10,184 bases of DNA from an uncultured Gemmatimonadota bacterium (GCA_946479895.1 CAMLHT010000130.1:1-10184); one strand, 5' to 3'. Shown: positions 1 to 5,945, counted from the stretch's first letter. Translations and numbers: made by a program. Notes: a model not told the origin generated them from the letters alone.

Positions 1-1154
1 TCATGCGCAACCAGGCCGGCGTGATGATGCCGGACGTGAACGAGGACTTCGTCGCAATCGCGAAGGCCGAGGGCTGGTATTCGGACGAGCTCATGGAGCG
101 CATCGCGAAGACCGGCTCCGTGGAGCACAACGAGGTGCCGAAGAAGTGGCAGCGGGTGTTCGTGACCGCCAACGCCATTGCGCCCGAGTGGCACATCCGG
201 ATGCAGGCCGCCTTCCAGGAGCACTGCGATTCGGCGATCTCCAAGACGACCAACTTCGCCTACACGGCGACGAAGGAAGACGTCCGGAAGATCTACGAGA
301 TGGCGTACGAGTCGCGCTGCAAGGGCGTCACCGTCTATCGCGACGGCTCGCGTGACAACCAGGTGCTCTCGACCGGCGCGACGGCCGAAGCCGCCGCGAA
401 GCGGAACGAGCCCGCCGGCGGAACGGTGACCGAGACCACGGCCGCGCGTGCCGAGCTTGGCGACCTGCGCGGCGAGCTCGCCGAGGCGAATGCCGAGATC
501 GCCCGTCTCAAGCAGGCGCTGTACGAGTCGGAGGCCGAAAACCTCCAGCGCCGCCAGAAGCGCTCGCGGCCGGACAAGCTCCGCGGCACAACCATCCGCA
601 AGGAGACGCCGCTGGGCACGATGTTCGTGAACATCACCGAGGACGACAAGGGCCAGCCCTTCGAGGTCTTCGTCATGCTCGGCAAGGCGGGCGGCTCGGC
701 CATGGCCGACGCGGAAGCGATGGGCCGTCTCATCTCGCTCGCGTTGCGCTCGGGGATCCCGATGGCGCAGATCCATCGTCAGCTCCGCGGCATCAGCTCC
801 GATCGCGCGGTGGGCCTCGGCCCGAACAAGGTCATGTCGGTTCCGGACGCGATCGGCATCGCGCTCGAGGAGTGGGTGCGCGATCGCGTGAGCGGCGTGC
901 AGCAGGAGCTTCCGGGTGTGAGCTCCGGCCTGCCGCTCGGCGGCGACAATTCACCCGTCGACGTCTCGATGACTCACCAGGTGCCGGCGTCGCTGCTCCA
1001 GGGCCAGCATCAGCGGGAAGCGGCGGAGATGCAGTTCGGCGTGCAGCACAACGCCGAGAGCTTCCTCGGCACCTGCCCGGACTGCGGCAGCGGGATGGAA
1101 TTCGCCGAGGGCTGCGCGAAGTGCCACGTGTGCGGATTCTCGGAGTGCGGCTGA
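1..1154 (+). CDS. nrdJ: Vitamin B12-dependent (class II) ribonucleotide reductase, C-terminal part (5' end outside window)
   Basis: Class II reductases use adenosylcobalamin to convert ribonucleotides to deoxyribonucleotides in the cytoplasm. The reading frame is open from the left edge, so the gene starts outside the window and only the last ~383 codons are seen. Residue numbers count from the first visible Met at base 3. The end of the catalytic barrel is recognisable in IAPEWHIRMQAAFQ (59-72), SKTTNF (80-85) and CKGVTVYRDGSR (106-117). A charged, probably coiled-coil linker follows at about 145-187. Next is a TSCPD-type domain with GTMFVNI (205-211) and KAGGSAMADAEAMGR (228-242). The tail carries six cysteines, CPDC (358-361) and CAKCHVCGFSEC (371-382). 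It resembles a zinc ribbon plus the C-terminal cysteine pair that re-reduces the active site in this family. The catalytic cysteine and the B12 region lie upstream. A strong terminator follows 20 bp after the stop. Family assignment is secure; the role of the linker is unknown. Confidence 0.93.
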   Translation, partial: MRNQAGVMMPDVNEDFVAIAKAEGWYSDELMERIAKTGSVEHNEVPKKWQRVFVTANAIAPEWHIRMQAAFQEHCDSAISKTTNFAYTATKEDVRKIYEMAYESRCKGVTVYRDGSRDNQVLSTGATAEAAAKRNEPAGGTVTETTAARAELGDLRGELAEANAEIARLKQALYESEAENLQRRQKRSRPDKLRGTTIRKETPLGTMFVNITEDDKGQPFEVFVMLGKAGGSAMADAEAMGRLISLALRSGIPMAQIHRQLRGISSDRAVGLGPNKVMSVPDAIGIALEEWVRDRVSGVQQELPGVSSGLPLGGDNSPVDVSMTHQVPASLLQGQHQREAAEMQFGVQHNAESFLGTCPDCGSGMEFAEGCAKCHVCGFSECG

Positions 1155-1174
1155 GCAGAGTAGCTGACGCGAAG

Positions 1175-1206
1175 AAAAGGGCACCCGTGAGGGTGCCCTT
1201 TTTCTT
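1175..1206 (+). terminator. Rho-independent terminator after nrdJ
   Basis: A perfect 12-bp stem (1175-1186 pairing with 1191-1202) closes a GTGA loop of the GNRA type, and the descending arm runs into a T-rich tail (TTTTTCTT). The ascending arm begins with four A residues, so the hairpin could also work for leftward transcripts. It lies 20 bp after the nrdJ stop codon. Confidence 0.92.
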
Positions 1207-1221
1207 ATGGCAGGAAAGCCT

Positions 1222-1364
1222 GGATGAGTTTATCCCGAGCGCGGAGCGCGAGGGAAATAGCTCCCGAACGCAGTGAGGGACCCGTGGGCAGACTCCTGAG
1301 GTCCCTCGCCTGACGGCTCGGGATCTATTTCCCTCGCGCTTCCGCGCTCGGGATGGACTCTTCC
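1222..1364. repeat. Nested inverted repeat made of four TCCC-GA...GA-GGGA hairpins
   Basis: Two arms, about 1222-1282 and 1300-1364, are imperfect inverted copies around a 17-nt centre (1283-1299). The best block pairs 1232-1260 with 1325-1354 with only one missing base. Each arm contains two smaller hairpins with a common plan: TCCC, then GA, a variable stem, a short loop, the stem complement, GA, and GGGA. On the plus strand these are 1233-1255 (stem GCGC/GCGC) and 1262-1280 (stem AC/GT). On the minus strand they are 1302-1323 (stem GCC/GGC) and 1330-1353 (stem GCGC/GCGC). The GA steps would form tandem G·A mismatches. The stems differ but stay paired, which suggests structure is being kept. 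A 6-nt AT-richer linker separates the units in both arms. There is no poly-T tail, so it is not a standard terminator. It resembles REP-type or BIME-type elements, and no transposase is attached. Confidence 0.82.
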
Positions 1365-1434
1365 GGGCATGGTTATGCCCTGCTGGGAAACGTTCTGGTG
1401 ACAAAGGGCCCGGTGCAGTGACGCAGTGTGAAGC

Positions 1435-1713
1435 ATGAAATGCTGGGTCTACATCCTCTCCAACAAGAAAGGCCTCACTTACACCGGGTGGACGTTCAAC
1501 ATCCGGGAGCGGCTACGTGAGCACTACTGGCGGAGGAATCAGTTCACAGCCAAGTACAGAATCACCAGGCTGGTCTTCCTCGAGTCTCACCCGAGCTGGG
1601 AATCCGCGACGCGGCGCGAGAAGCAGATCAAGGGATGGCGGCGGGAAAAGAAGCACGCCCTGATCGAATCCGTGAACCCCGGATGGGCCGACCTCTCGGA
1701 GCCATTCCGCTGA
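1435..1713 (+). CDS. Small stand-alone GIY-YIG nuclease-domain protein
   Basis: The 92-residue product is nearly all one GIY-YIG domain of the short YhbQ/URI type. The GIY position is WVYIL (4-8) and the YIG position is YTGW (16-19). NIRERLREH (22-30) supplies the conserved arginine (R26) and histidine (H30). REKQIKGW (61-68) supplies the glutamate thought to bind metal (E62). The ending NPGWADLSE (81-89) is also typical of this group. Members are presumed DNA endonucleases or structure-specific nucleases, but most are uncharacterised. The start ATG is weakly supported by a GTGAAG stretch just upstream. A small hairpin, GGGCAT-GGTT-ATGCCC (1365-1380), and the four-hairpin cluster lie directly upstream. 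The 3' end is 2 bp from the end of the convergent DinB-like gene. Whether it acts on the palindromes is inference. Confidence 0.88.
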   Translation: MKCWVYILSNKKGLTYTGWTFNIRERLREHYWRRNQFTAKYRITRLVFLESHPSWESATRREKQIKGWRREKKHALIESVNPGWADLSEPFR

Positions 1714-1715
1714 CC

Positions 1716-2228
1716 TTAGGTCCGCCGCGTGCTCGCGTCCCCGTCGAACTCGGCTTTCGGAGAGGCCTGATCGAGCCCGATGCGGCCGATCGTGATCTCG
1801 GCGCGGGCGTAGCTCTCCGGCTTCACGGGAATGCCGGCGGCGCCGCGCATCATGCTCAGCTGTCCCACGTGCGTGAGGGCGTCGGCGAACGGACCCTGGA
1901 TGAGCTTCTCCACCGACCCCTTGAACTCGTCGGCCGCGATCAGGGCGTCGACCTCGGCGAGCAAACGGAAGAAGCGCTCGACTTCCTTCTGCCAGTCGTC
2001 GCTGCCATCCGCCTTCCAGATGTGCTCTCCGCGGGCAAGCCAGGTCGCCCAGAGCATCAGGTCACCCATGTGGGCGACGATCTGGACGGCCGTCCGGCCC
2101 TGCGGTGAAATGCGGTAGTCGGCGAAAGTCTGAGGGACGTCGCGCAGCACCTTTGCGGCGCGATAGGCGAGCGTGGCGGCGAGCTGGCGCAGGACGGCTC
2201 GTGTCGGCTCGGCGGACGGGTCGATCAT
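1716..2228 (-). CDS. DinB-like (DinB_2) four-helix protein
   Basis: The 170-residue product fits the DinB/YfiT-like four-helix bundle superfamily of metal-binding proteins, which includes thiol transferases, although most members have unknown substrates. VAHMGDL (51-57) carries the first expected metal-ligand histidine (H53). ALTHVGQLSMMRG (117-129) carries another (H120). The usual HxxxH pattern appears as D116-xxx-H120, so one canonical ligand is Asp or is absent. This variant occurs in the THVGQL branch of the family. There is no signal peptide, so it is likely cytoplasmic. The ATG at 2228 is the only reasonable start, with no clear Shine-Dalgarno sequence. It is convergent with the GIY-YIG gene, leaving 2 bp and no terminator between them. 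A palindromic repeat begins about 15 bp upstream of its start and would lie in its 5' leader or promoter. Confidence 0.82.
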   Translation of the reverse strand: MIDPSAEPTRAVLRQLAATLAYRAAKVLRDVPQTFADYRISPQGRTAVQIVAHMGDLMLWATWLARGEHIWKADGSDDWQKEVERFFRLLAEVDALIAADEFKGSVEKLIQGPFADALTHVGQLSMMRGAAGIPVKPESYARAEITIGRIGLDQASPKAEFDGDASTRRT

Positions 2229-2243
2229 GGATGGATCTTACTG

Positions 2244-2306
2244 AAAAGCAGGTCCCTCGCGAAGTCTACCCTGCGGAGCGCGGCGACGAACGGGCTCGGG
2301 ATGACG
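2244..2306. repeat. Dispersed palindromic element related to the 1222-1364 cluster
   Basis: AAAAGCAGGTCCCTCGC (2244-2260) and GCTCGGGATGAC (2294-2305) flank a 33-nt interior. The end pieces GGTCCCTCGC (2251-2260) and GGCTCGGGAT (2293-2302) are identical to the ends of the hairpin unit at 1300-1324. Only the interior differs: 5 nt there (10 nt short of the core), much longer here. TCCC and GGGA pair, with the same GA/TC internal mismatch. From memory, unverified, repeats with this AGGTCCCTCGC...GCTCGGGATGAC frame are scattered in genomes of Acidobacteriota and neighbouring phyla. It fills most of the spacer between the divergent DinB-like and FabH-like genes, so it may affect their promoters or leaders. 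Confidence 0.65.
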
Positions 2307-2341
2307 TGGCGTCGCCCGCCATGACCGGGATACCTTCAGCC

Positions 2342-3400
2342 ATGCGATCCGTCATCGTCAGCTCCGGTATCGGGGTCCCGAAGAACGTCGTCACCAACGA
2401 CGCGCTCTCGAAGATCATGGACACGTCGGACGAGTGGATCCGCACGCGCTCCGGCATCCAGGAGCGCCGGTACGTCGATCCGGGAGAGGGCTCGGCCGAG
2501 CTGGGGATGCGGGCCGCCGAGGAGGCGCTGCGGAGCGCGAAGCTGACGGTGAAGGACATCGACGCCGTCGTCTTCGCGACGATGACGCCCAACTACTTCT
2601 TCCCGGGCAACGGGCCGGTGATGCAGGCGAAGATGGGCTTCGGCGAGATCCCCACCTTCGACATCCGCCAGCAGTGCTCGGGGTTCCTCTATGCGATCGA
2701 CCTCGCCGACTCGCTGATCCTCGCCCGGAAATACAGGCGGGTGCTCGTGATCGGTGCCGACGTGCACACGCCATTCATGCCGTGGGAGAACGGGTGGGAC
2801 GCGACCATCGGCAGGCCCGCGGCGGCGCCGACGCCCGAGCAGTACGCCGCCAACACGAAGATCCGCGACCGCACGGTGCTTTTCGGCGACGGCGCCGGAG
2901 CGGTCGTCATGGAAGCCTCGCCTGACGACAAGCGTGGCTTCATCGCGTCGAGACTGTTCTCGGACGGCTCGAACATCGAGGCGCTGTACATGCCCGGCGC
3001 CGGGTTCCGGCATCGCCCCTTCGTGACGCACGAGGAGATCGATGCCGGCGGCCGCCTTCCGGTCATGGAGGGCAAGACGGTATTCAAGGAAGCGGTCTCG
3101 CGCATGCCGGCCGCGGTGCGCAGCGTCTGCGAGCTGGCGGGTGTCAAACCGTCGGACATCGACCTGTTGCTCGTCCACCAGGCGAACCTGCGGATCATCG
3201 AGGCGGTCGCGACGAACCTCGAGCTCCCGCCGGAGAAGGTGCCGCACAACATCGAGAAATACGGAAACACCACGGCAGGCACCCTGCCGATTCTTTACCA
3301 CGAATGCGTCGCCAATGGAACCATCAAGCCGGGGATGCTGATCTGCTTCACCGCGCTTGGGTCCGGTCTCCACTGGGGCGCGGCCCTCTACCGAACCTGA
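2342..3400 (+). CDS. fabH: 3-oxoacyl-ACP synthase III (FabH-like)
   Basis: FabH-type enzymes condense an acyl-CoA starter with malonyl-ACP to begin fatty acid synthesis; relatives make other ketides. The 352-residue product has the full catalytic triad: Cys112 in RQQCSGFLYAID, His279 in LLVHQANLR, and Asn309 in YGNTTAGT. FGDGAGAVV (181-189) and a C-terminal GSGLHWGA (340-347, usually GGGFTWGA) complete the thiolase fold. It is slightly longer than typical FabH (about 320-335) because of an extra segment near 145-178 (PWENGWD...EQYAANTKI), between the catalytic Cys domain and FGDGAG, where the acyl pocket and dimer contacts lie. The frame is open further upstream, but the family N-terminus (MRSVIVSSGIGVPKNVVTN) starts at this ATG. 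An alternative in-frame ATG is at 2321. Neither has a clear Shine-Dalgarno sequence. An NTF2-like gene follows after 2 bp. It might be a specialised KAS III rather than the housekeeping FabH. Confidence 0.9.
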   Translation: MRSVIVSSGIGVPKNVVTNDALSKIMDTSDEWIRTRSGIQERRYVDPGEGSAELGMRAAEEALRSAKLTVKDIDAVVFATMTPNYFFPGNGPVMQAKMGFGEIPTFDIRQQCSGFLYAIDLADSLILARKYRRVLVIGADVHTPFMPWENGWDATIGRPAAAPTPEQYAANTKIRDRTVLFGDGAGAVVMEASPDDKRGFIASRLFSDGSNIEALYMPGAGFRHRPFVTHEEIDAGGRLPVMEGKTVFKEAVSRMPAAVRSVCELAGVKPSDIDLLLVHQANLRIIEAVATNLELPPEKVPHNIEKYGNTTAGTLPILYHECVANGTIKPGMLICFTALGSGLHWGAALYRT

Positions 3401-3402
3401 CC

Positions 3403-3867
3403 ATGAAATCCCTGAGCATCACCGCACTGCTGGTCCTCGCCCTGGCCGGAACGTCGGCAGCACAGTCGTCGACCGCCGACGACGAGAAGGCCGTCATGTC
3501 CGTCATCACGCGCGTGTTCGACGGCATGAAGGAGGCCGACAGCGCGAAGGTGCGCACCGCGTTCGCGCCGGGCGCGAGGTTCGTCACCGTCGGCACACGC
3601 GCGAATCCGGACACGATCACCTATCAGGCGGTGGACGGCTGGATCGCCGCCATCGGCAGGTCGAACCGGGCGTGGGAGGAGCGCGTGTCGAACGTGCGCA
3701 TCCAGGTGGATGGCAACATCGCGTCGGCGTGGATGGACTACACCTTCAGCCTCAACGGGACGCTCAGCCACTGCGGCGTCGACTCGTTCGACTTCGCGAA
3801 GGTCCGGGGCGAGTGGAAGATCACCCAGCTCGGAGATACCAGGCGCACCGCCGGCTGCGCGAAGTAA
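3403..3867 (+). CDS. Exported NTF2-like (SnoaL/lumazine-binding-like) protein
   Basis: The 154-residue product starts with a clear signal peptide: MK, a hydrophobic run (SITALLVLALAGTSAA), and probable cleavage near residues 20-21. The mature part fits the NTF2-like cone fold. The helix DDEKAVMSVITRVFDGMKEADSAKVRTAF (26-54) is typical, followed by ARFVTVG, a VDGWIAAIGR segment, IQVDGNIASAWMDYTF (100-115), and a final WKITQLGDTRR (138-148). Cys124 and Cys152 could form a disulfide after export. Proteins of this type are often annotated as nuclear transport factor 2 family or putative lumazine-binding, and their ligand is generally unknown. No catalytic site can be assigned. The start is fixed by the signal peptide and lies 2 bp after the FabH-like stop with no separate ribosome binding site, so translation is probably coupled. 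A functional link to fatty acid synthesis is not evident. Confidence 0.82.
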   Translation: MKSLSITALLVLALAGTSAAQSSTADDEKAVMSVITRVFDGMKEADSAKVRTAFAPGARFVTVGTRANPDTITYQAVDGWIAAIGRSNRAWEERVSNVRIQVDGNIASAWMDYTFSLNGTLSHCGVDSFDFAKVRGEWKITQLGDTRRTAGCAK

Positions 3868-3922
3868 GAAGCCTCCGTTCGACTGAGCGACACCCGCTGG
3901 AGCCCGCAATCCCGGCGAATCC

Positions 3923-4408
3923 TCAGGCCGGATCTTCGAGTACCTGAAACGCCGCGTTCGAGACCAGGCAGTACAGCGCGAAGAAGTAGAAGCCCGGCCC
4001 CGCGACCGCCGAGAGATTCGCCGTGCCCTGCGCCACGAGCAGGGAGATCAGCATGCCGACGGCGAAGACGTCCGCCATCGACCACTTGCTGATCACCCGC
4101 ACGACGCGATAGAGCCGCGCCGACGTGGCGCTGCCGCGCAGCGCGAAGATCGGGATGATCAGCGCCGCCTTGATGAACGGGATCAGGACGCTGAACAGCA
4201 GGATCAGCCCCGCGACGAAGTCGTTGCCAGTCTCGTGAAGCTTCTTCGCGGCTCCGAGGACGCTGCGGGTCTCGTTGGTCAGCTCCCGCGTCGCGCCGAG
4301 GAAGGTCATCGTCGCCTTGATGGTCAGCGCCGGCTGGGTGAGCCCGGGCCAGAGGAGCACGAGCGAGGCGACCGACAGGACGACGGCGATGACGTTTCGC
4401 TTCGACAT
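3923..4408 (-). CDS. Single-domain PqiA-like inner-membrane protein
   Basis: The 161-residue product has four likely membrane segments: about 5-22, 63-90, 108-128 and 138-157. Its pattern matches one PqiA domain: LTNETRSVLG...LHETGNDFVAGLILLFSVLIPFIKA (43-81) and KWSMADVFAVGMLISLL (108-124). E. coli PqiA has two such domains and works with the MCE protein PqiB in lipid transport between envelope layers. Single-domain versions are common, and no MCE partner is visible here. The chosen start (MSKRN) gives a short cytoplasmic head before the first membrane helix and a 4-bp gap to the upstream DsrE-like gene. An upstream in-frame ATG at 4435 would overlap that gene by 23 bp. The gene is read leftward and is probably in one transcript with the DsrE-like gene. 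About 55 bp separate its stop from the convergent NTF2-like gene, with no clear terminator. Confidence 0.85.
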   Translation of the reverse strand: MSKRNVIAVVLSVASLVLLWPGLTQPALTIKATMTFLGATRELTNETRSVLGAAKKLHETGNDFVAGLILLFSVLIPFIKAALIIPIFALRGSATSARLYRVVRVISKWSMADVFAVGMLISLLVAQGTANLSAVAGPGFYFFALYCLVSNAAFQVLEDPA

Positions 4409-4412
4409 GGCG

Positions 4413-5120
4413 TCAGCGGACCGTGATGTAGCCACAGCCGGCTTCCTGCGCGGCGCAGACGCCGAACACTCCGTTCGGGACGACGTACACGCCGGGGATG
4501 ATGGCGGCGAACAGGTCCTTCCTGGCCTGCTCCCGGTCGATCTTCTCCTTGCTCGCGAGCTGATATGCGTAGCCCGTGAGCGCGCGATTGCAGGCGAGGA
4601 CGATGGTCCCGTTCCTCATCAGCGTGTCGAGCCCGGAGTCGGCACCCGTCGGGCTGAACTTGTCGCCCTCCCGGAATCCGATGAACGGATTGCGCTGGGT
4701 GGTTTCGCCGGTGGTCGGATCCTTGAGCTTCAGTGACTCGCCGAACGCCAGGCGCCGCCACATGTCGTCGCCAAGGACGATCGGCACCGAGGCATGGCGA
4801 TGCACGAGGACGGTGGACGCGTCCGGATCGCCATAGGCGTCACGAGCGCCCTGGAGGTACGCGGCGACGAAGGCGAGTCCCGCTCCGCCGGAGACTTCGT
4901 TCGTGTCGAACACGGTGCGGCGGCGACGGTTCACGCGCTGAAGCCACGTCATGTCGAACGTCGTGCGCGCGCCGGGCGACGGGGTCGACGATGCCGCGGA
5001 TGCGGCCGGGGCGCAGGCGGCAGAGCCCACGGTCAGGAGGGCAAGCGCGCCCCCGGCGAGGTGACGAATGGCGTCGCGCCGGTCGGGCCCGGGCGGATGA
5101 TTCCTGGAGTCGATGTCCAT
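4413..5120 (-). CDS. Exported DsrE-fold protein
   Basis: The 235-residue product carries an N-terminal export signal. DRRDAIRHLAGGALALLTVGSAAC (13-36) has a weak twin-arginine-like start (R14-R15) and a hydrophobic core. Cys36 is in a poor lipobox (SAAC), so lipidation is uncertain. The mature part fits the DsrE/TusD fold used in sulfur transfer: GLAFVAAYLQGARDAYG (81-97), STVLVHRHASVPIVL (102-116), GTIVLACNRALTGYAY (171-186) with Cys177 at the position often reactive in DsrE proteins, and IIPGVYVVPNGVFGVCAAQEAGCGYI (207-232). The C-terminal part has two more cysteines (222 and 229). Its substrate is unknown, and an envelope location is unusual for a sulfur relay protein. The ATG is chosen because it places the signal at the N-terminus; an upstream in-frame ATG at 5198 would add 26 unlikely residues. 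The PqiA-like gene follows by 4 bp. Confidence 0.78.
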   Translation of the reverse strand: MDIDSRNHPPGPDRRDAIRHLAGGALALLTVGSAACAPAASAASSTPSPGARTTFDMTWLQRVNRRRRTVFDTNEVSGGAGLAFVAAYLQGARDAYGDPDASTVLVHRHASVPIVLGDDMWRRLAFGESLKLKDPTTGETTQRNPFIGFREGDKFSPTGADSGLDTLMRNGTIVLACNRALTGYAYQLASKEKIDREQARKDLFAAIIPGVYVVPNGVFGVCAAQEAGCGYITVR

Positions 5121-5252
5121 GAGGTGGGCGGTCGGGAAGGGAGAAGGCCGAACTGTAATTCGACACCGCGCGACGTCGTTTCGCCAGCCGGTGCGCATCC
5201 CGGGTGCGACGGTGCTGGGGAACGGCCGCGGGCGCGCGTCGACAGGGGTCGA

Positions 5253-5945
5253 TCAGAAGCGCCAGAAAGCGCCGCGAAGCCCGACGCCGTTCACGACGGC
5301 CTGCTGCTCGTCACGAGTGCGCGGCCGCCAGCGTGGATCGCGTGGGTCGTGATACCACGCCATCGCGAGCCGCCAGGCCTGCTCGAGGCTGAGCACGGAG
5401 CCGCGCGAAGCTCCACGGGCCTGGAGCCACTTCGAGAGGTGCTGCTCCGACTTGAAGAGCATCATCGCCCGGCACGTCGCGGCGATGTCCTCGTCCCACC
5501 GGCTCGCCGGCAGCTGAAAGTGGACGAGCAGTCCGTCGCCGGTTTCTCCTTTCGGGAAGCTGAAGGCCGGAAACGCCACGGGGTCGAGGGTGAACTTCAC
5601 CATCTCGCCGCAGTCGCCACAGCGTGCGTCGATCGCCACTTCCTTCATGAACATCGCGGCGACGCCCAGCATGTCCCACGCGGAGTTGGCGAACCAGGTC
5701 ACGCCATCCGCGATGACCCGGTAGTGCGTCGGGACGCCGGCGACCGGGCCCGCGATCGCGATTTCTCCGGTGGCGGGATCGGGGAAGAGCTCCTTCCCGA
5801 GCCGGGCGTCGGCGATGGCGCCGCGCGCGTCATCAGCGGTGATGCCGAAATGCGCCCCGATCTCCGTGCTCGCCGGCGGACGTCCACGCACCGCGATCTG
5901 ATCGTACACGAAGACGCGGAGCTCCGTCGCTCCAGGTCTGGTCAT
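5253..5945 (-). CDS. Alkylmercury lyase (MerB)-like protein lacking the first catalytic cysteine
   Basis: The 230-residue product resembles MerB, which cleaves carbon-mercury bonds. The N-terminal part (10-60) is a winged-helix-like domain, with VFVYDQIAVRGRPPAS and FGITADDARGAIADA. The catalytic domain shows FANSAWDMLGVAAMF (85-99), ARCGDCGE (107-114), TCRAMMLFKSEQHLSKW (157-173), and SLEQAWRLAMAWYHD (186-200). Aligned by eye with plasmid MerB (WCALDTL, Cys96/Asp99/Cys159), Asp91 and Cys158 match Asp99 and Cys159. The Cys96 position is Ser88, encoded by TCC. An ARCGDCGE CxxC matches the region of Cys117. With Ser in place of Cys96, normal organomercurial lyase activity is doubtful. No merA, merT, merP or merR gene is near. 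The ATG at 5945 fits the MerB N-terminus; longer in-frame extensions look non-coding. Its 3' end is 132 bp before the DsrE-like gene start on the same strand. Confidence 0.82.
   Translation of the reverse strand: MTRPGATELRVFVYDQIAVRGRPPASTEIGAHFGITADDARGAIADARLGKELFPDPATGEIAIAGPVAGVPTHYRVIADGVTWFANSAWDMLGVAAMFMKEVAIDARCGDCGEMVKFTLDPVAFPAFSFPKGETGDGLLVHFQLPASRWDEDIAATCRAMMLFKSEQHLSKWLQARGASRGSVLSLEQAWRLAMAWYHDPRDPRWRPRTRDEQQAVVNGVGLRGAFWRF

Noticed and set aside
1222..1364. CRISPR array
   Set aside because: The repeats are inverted, of unequal length and lack regular unique spacers; no cas gene is near.
1365..1380. Hairpin GGGCAT-GGTT-ATGCCC upstream of the GIY-YIG gene, as terminator
   Set aside because: Six base pairs and no T tail; it may be part of the leader but is not a terminator.
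2105..2341. 79-codon N-terminal extension of the FabH-like gene
   Set aside because: It would overlap the start of the DinB-like gene and read through the palindromic element, and the family N-terminus begins at 2342.
2336..3373. 345-codon open frame on the minus strand opposite the FabH-like gene
   Set aside because: Its product has no domain pattern and many charged runs, whereas the plus-strand frame has the full KAS III triad.
4409..4435. Longer start for the PqiA-like gene at 4435
   Set aside because: It adds nine polar residues and overlaps the upstream gene; MSKRN directly before the first membrane helix fits better.
5121..5252. Promoter and leader region of the DsrE-PqiA genes
   Set aside because: A TACAGT resembling a -10 is visible on the minus strand near 5150, but no convincing -35 stands at the right distance, so no promoter was called.
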